From Chthoniobacterales bacterium (lineage in GTDB: Bacteria > Verrucomicrobiota > Verrucomicrobiia > Chthoniobacterales > UBA10450): a stretch of DNA of 6,011 bases. The notes under the pieces are model-generated. The model was not told the DNA's origin. It did not search any database and was given only the letters and a program-made list of their open reading frames with translations. Each line of letters begins with the position of its first letter. Position 1 is the first letter of the stretch. Shown one piece after another: positions 6,007 to 6,011 of the stretch. The position numbers and the translations under genes were made by a program. The stretch lies in assembly GCA_013695925.1 (NCBI GenBank), contig JACCZO010000454.1, positions 1 through 6,011 on the forward strand, written 5' to 3'.

Positions 6007-6011
6007 TGTTG

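Noticed and set aside
1..6011. CRISPR array, tRNA or rRNA genes
   Set aside because: No regularly spaced direct repeats and no cloverleaf or rRNA-like stretches were found on reading both strands.

Overview
The window most likely comes from a soil or freshwater Verrucomicrobiota genome, probably Spartobacteria/Chthoniobacterales-like. The best pointer is a C-terminal repeat that occurs three times (STRGNVG..LIxGFI, RAIGPSL, LADP, NDNWQD, PAGAYT, GLVEVYDL), which I associate mainly with exported verrucomicrobial proteins. Weak or absent Shine-Dalgarno sequences also fit. The assignment is an inference from pattern recognition, not a database result.

Layout. Bases 1-315 are the 3' end of a plus-strand gene that ends in one copy of this repeat. 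After a 214-base spacer comes a complete plus-strand gene (530-2836) for an exported arylsulfotransferase-like protein: signal peptide, ASST N-terminal domain, beta-propeller catalytic domain with the four known active-site residues, then two tandem copies of the same C-terminal repeat. A 142-base intergenic region carries a good sigma70-type promoter (TTGACA-16-TATACT) that drives a compact housekeeping operon: rplI (ribosomal protein L9, 2979-3509) and, three bases after its stop, dnaB (replicative helicase, 3513-5006).

The last kilobase (5007-6011) is unlike the rest: no long convincing gene, and everything recognisable is on the minus strand. In minus-strand order it holds a 58-residue two-helix membrane protein gene (6006-5830), a hairpin just after its stop, then an imperfect inverted repeat (about 5724-5607). 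That repeat has the layout of an integron attC recombination site: a GCCTAAC box, a 5-base spacer, and arms pairing with two extrahelical bases. A short gene followed in the same orientation by an attC-like site is the structure of an integron gene cassette, and no integrase is visible. Further along (5389-5141) is a short reading frame with an Ig/PKD-like beta-sandwich signature, preceded directly by an in-frame TAG, which looks like a remnant or a truncated gene.

The sulfotransferase and the rplI-dnaB operon are not functionally linked; they are only neighbours. The tail region is best read as accessory DNA, possibly a lone cassette or the edge of a cassette array, next to a conserved housekeeping operon.
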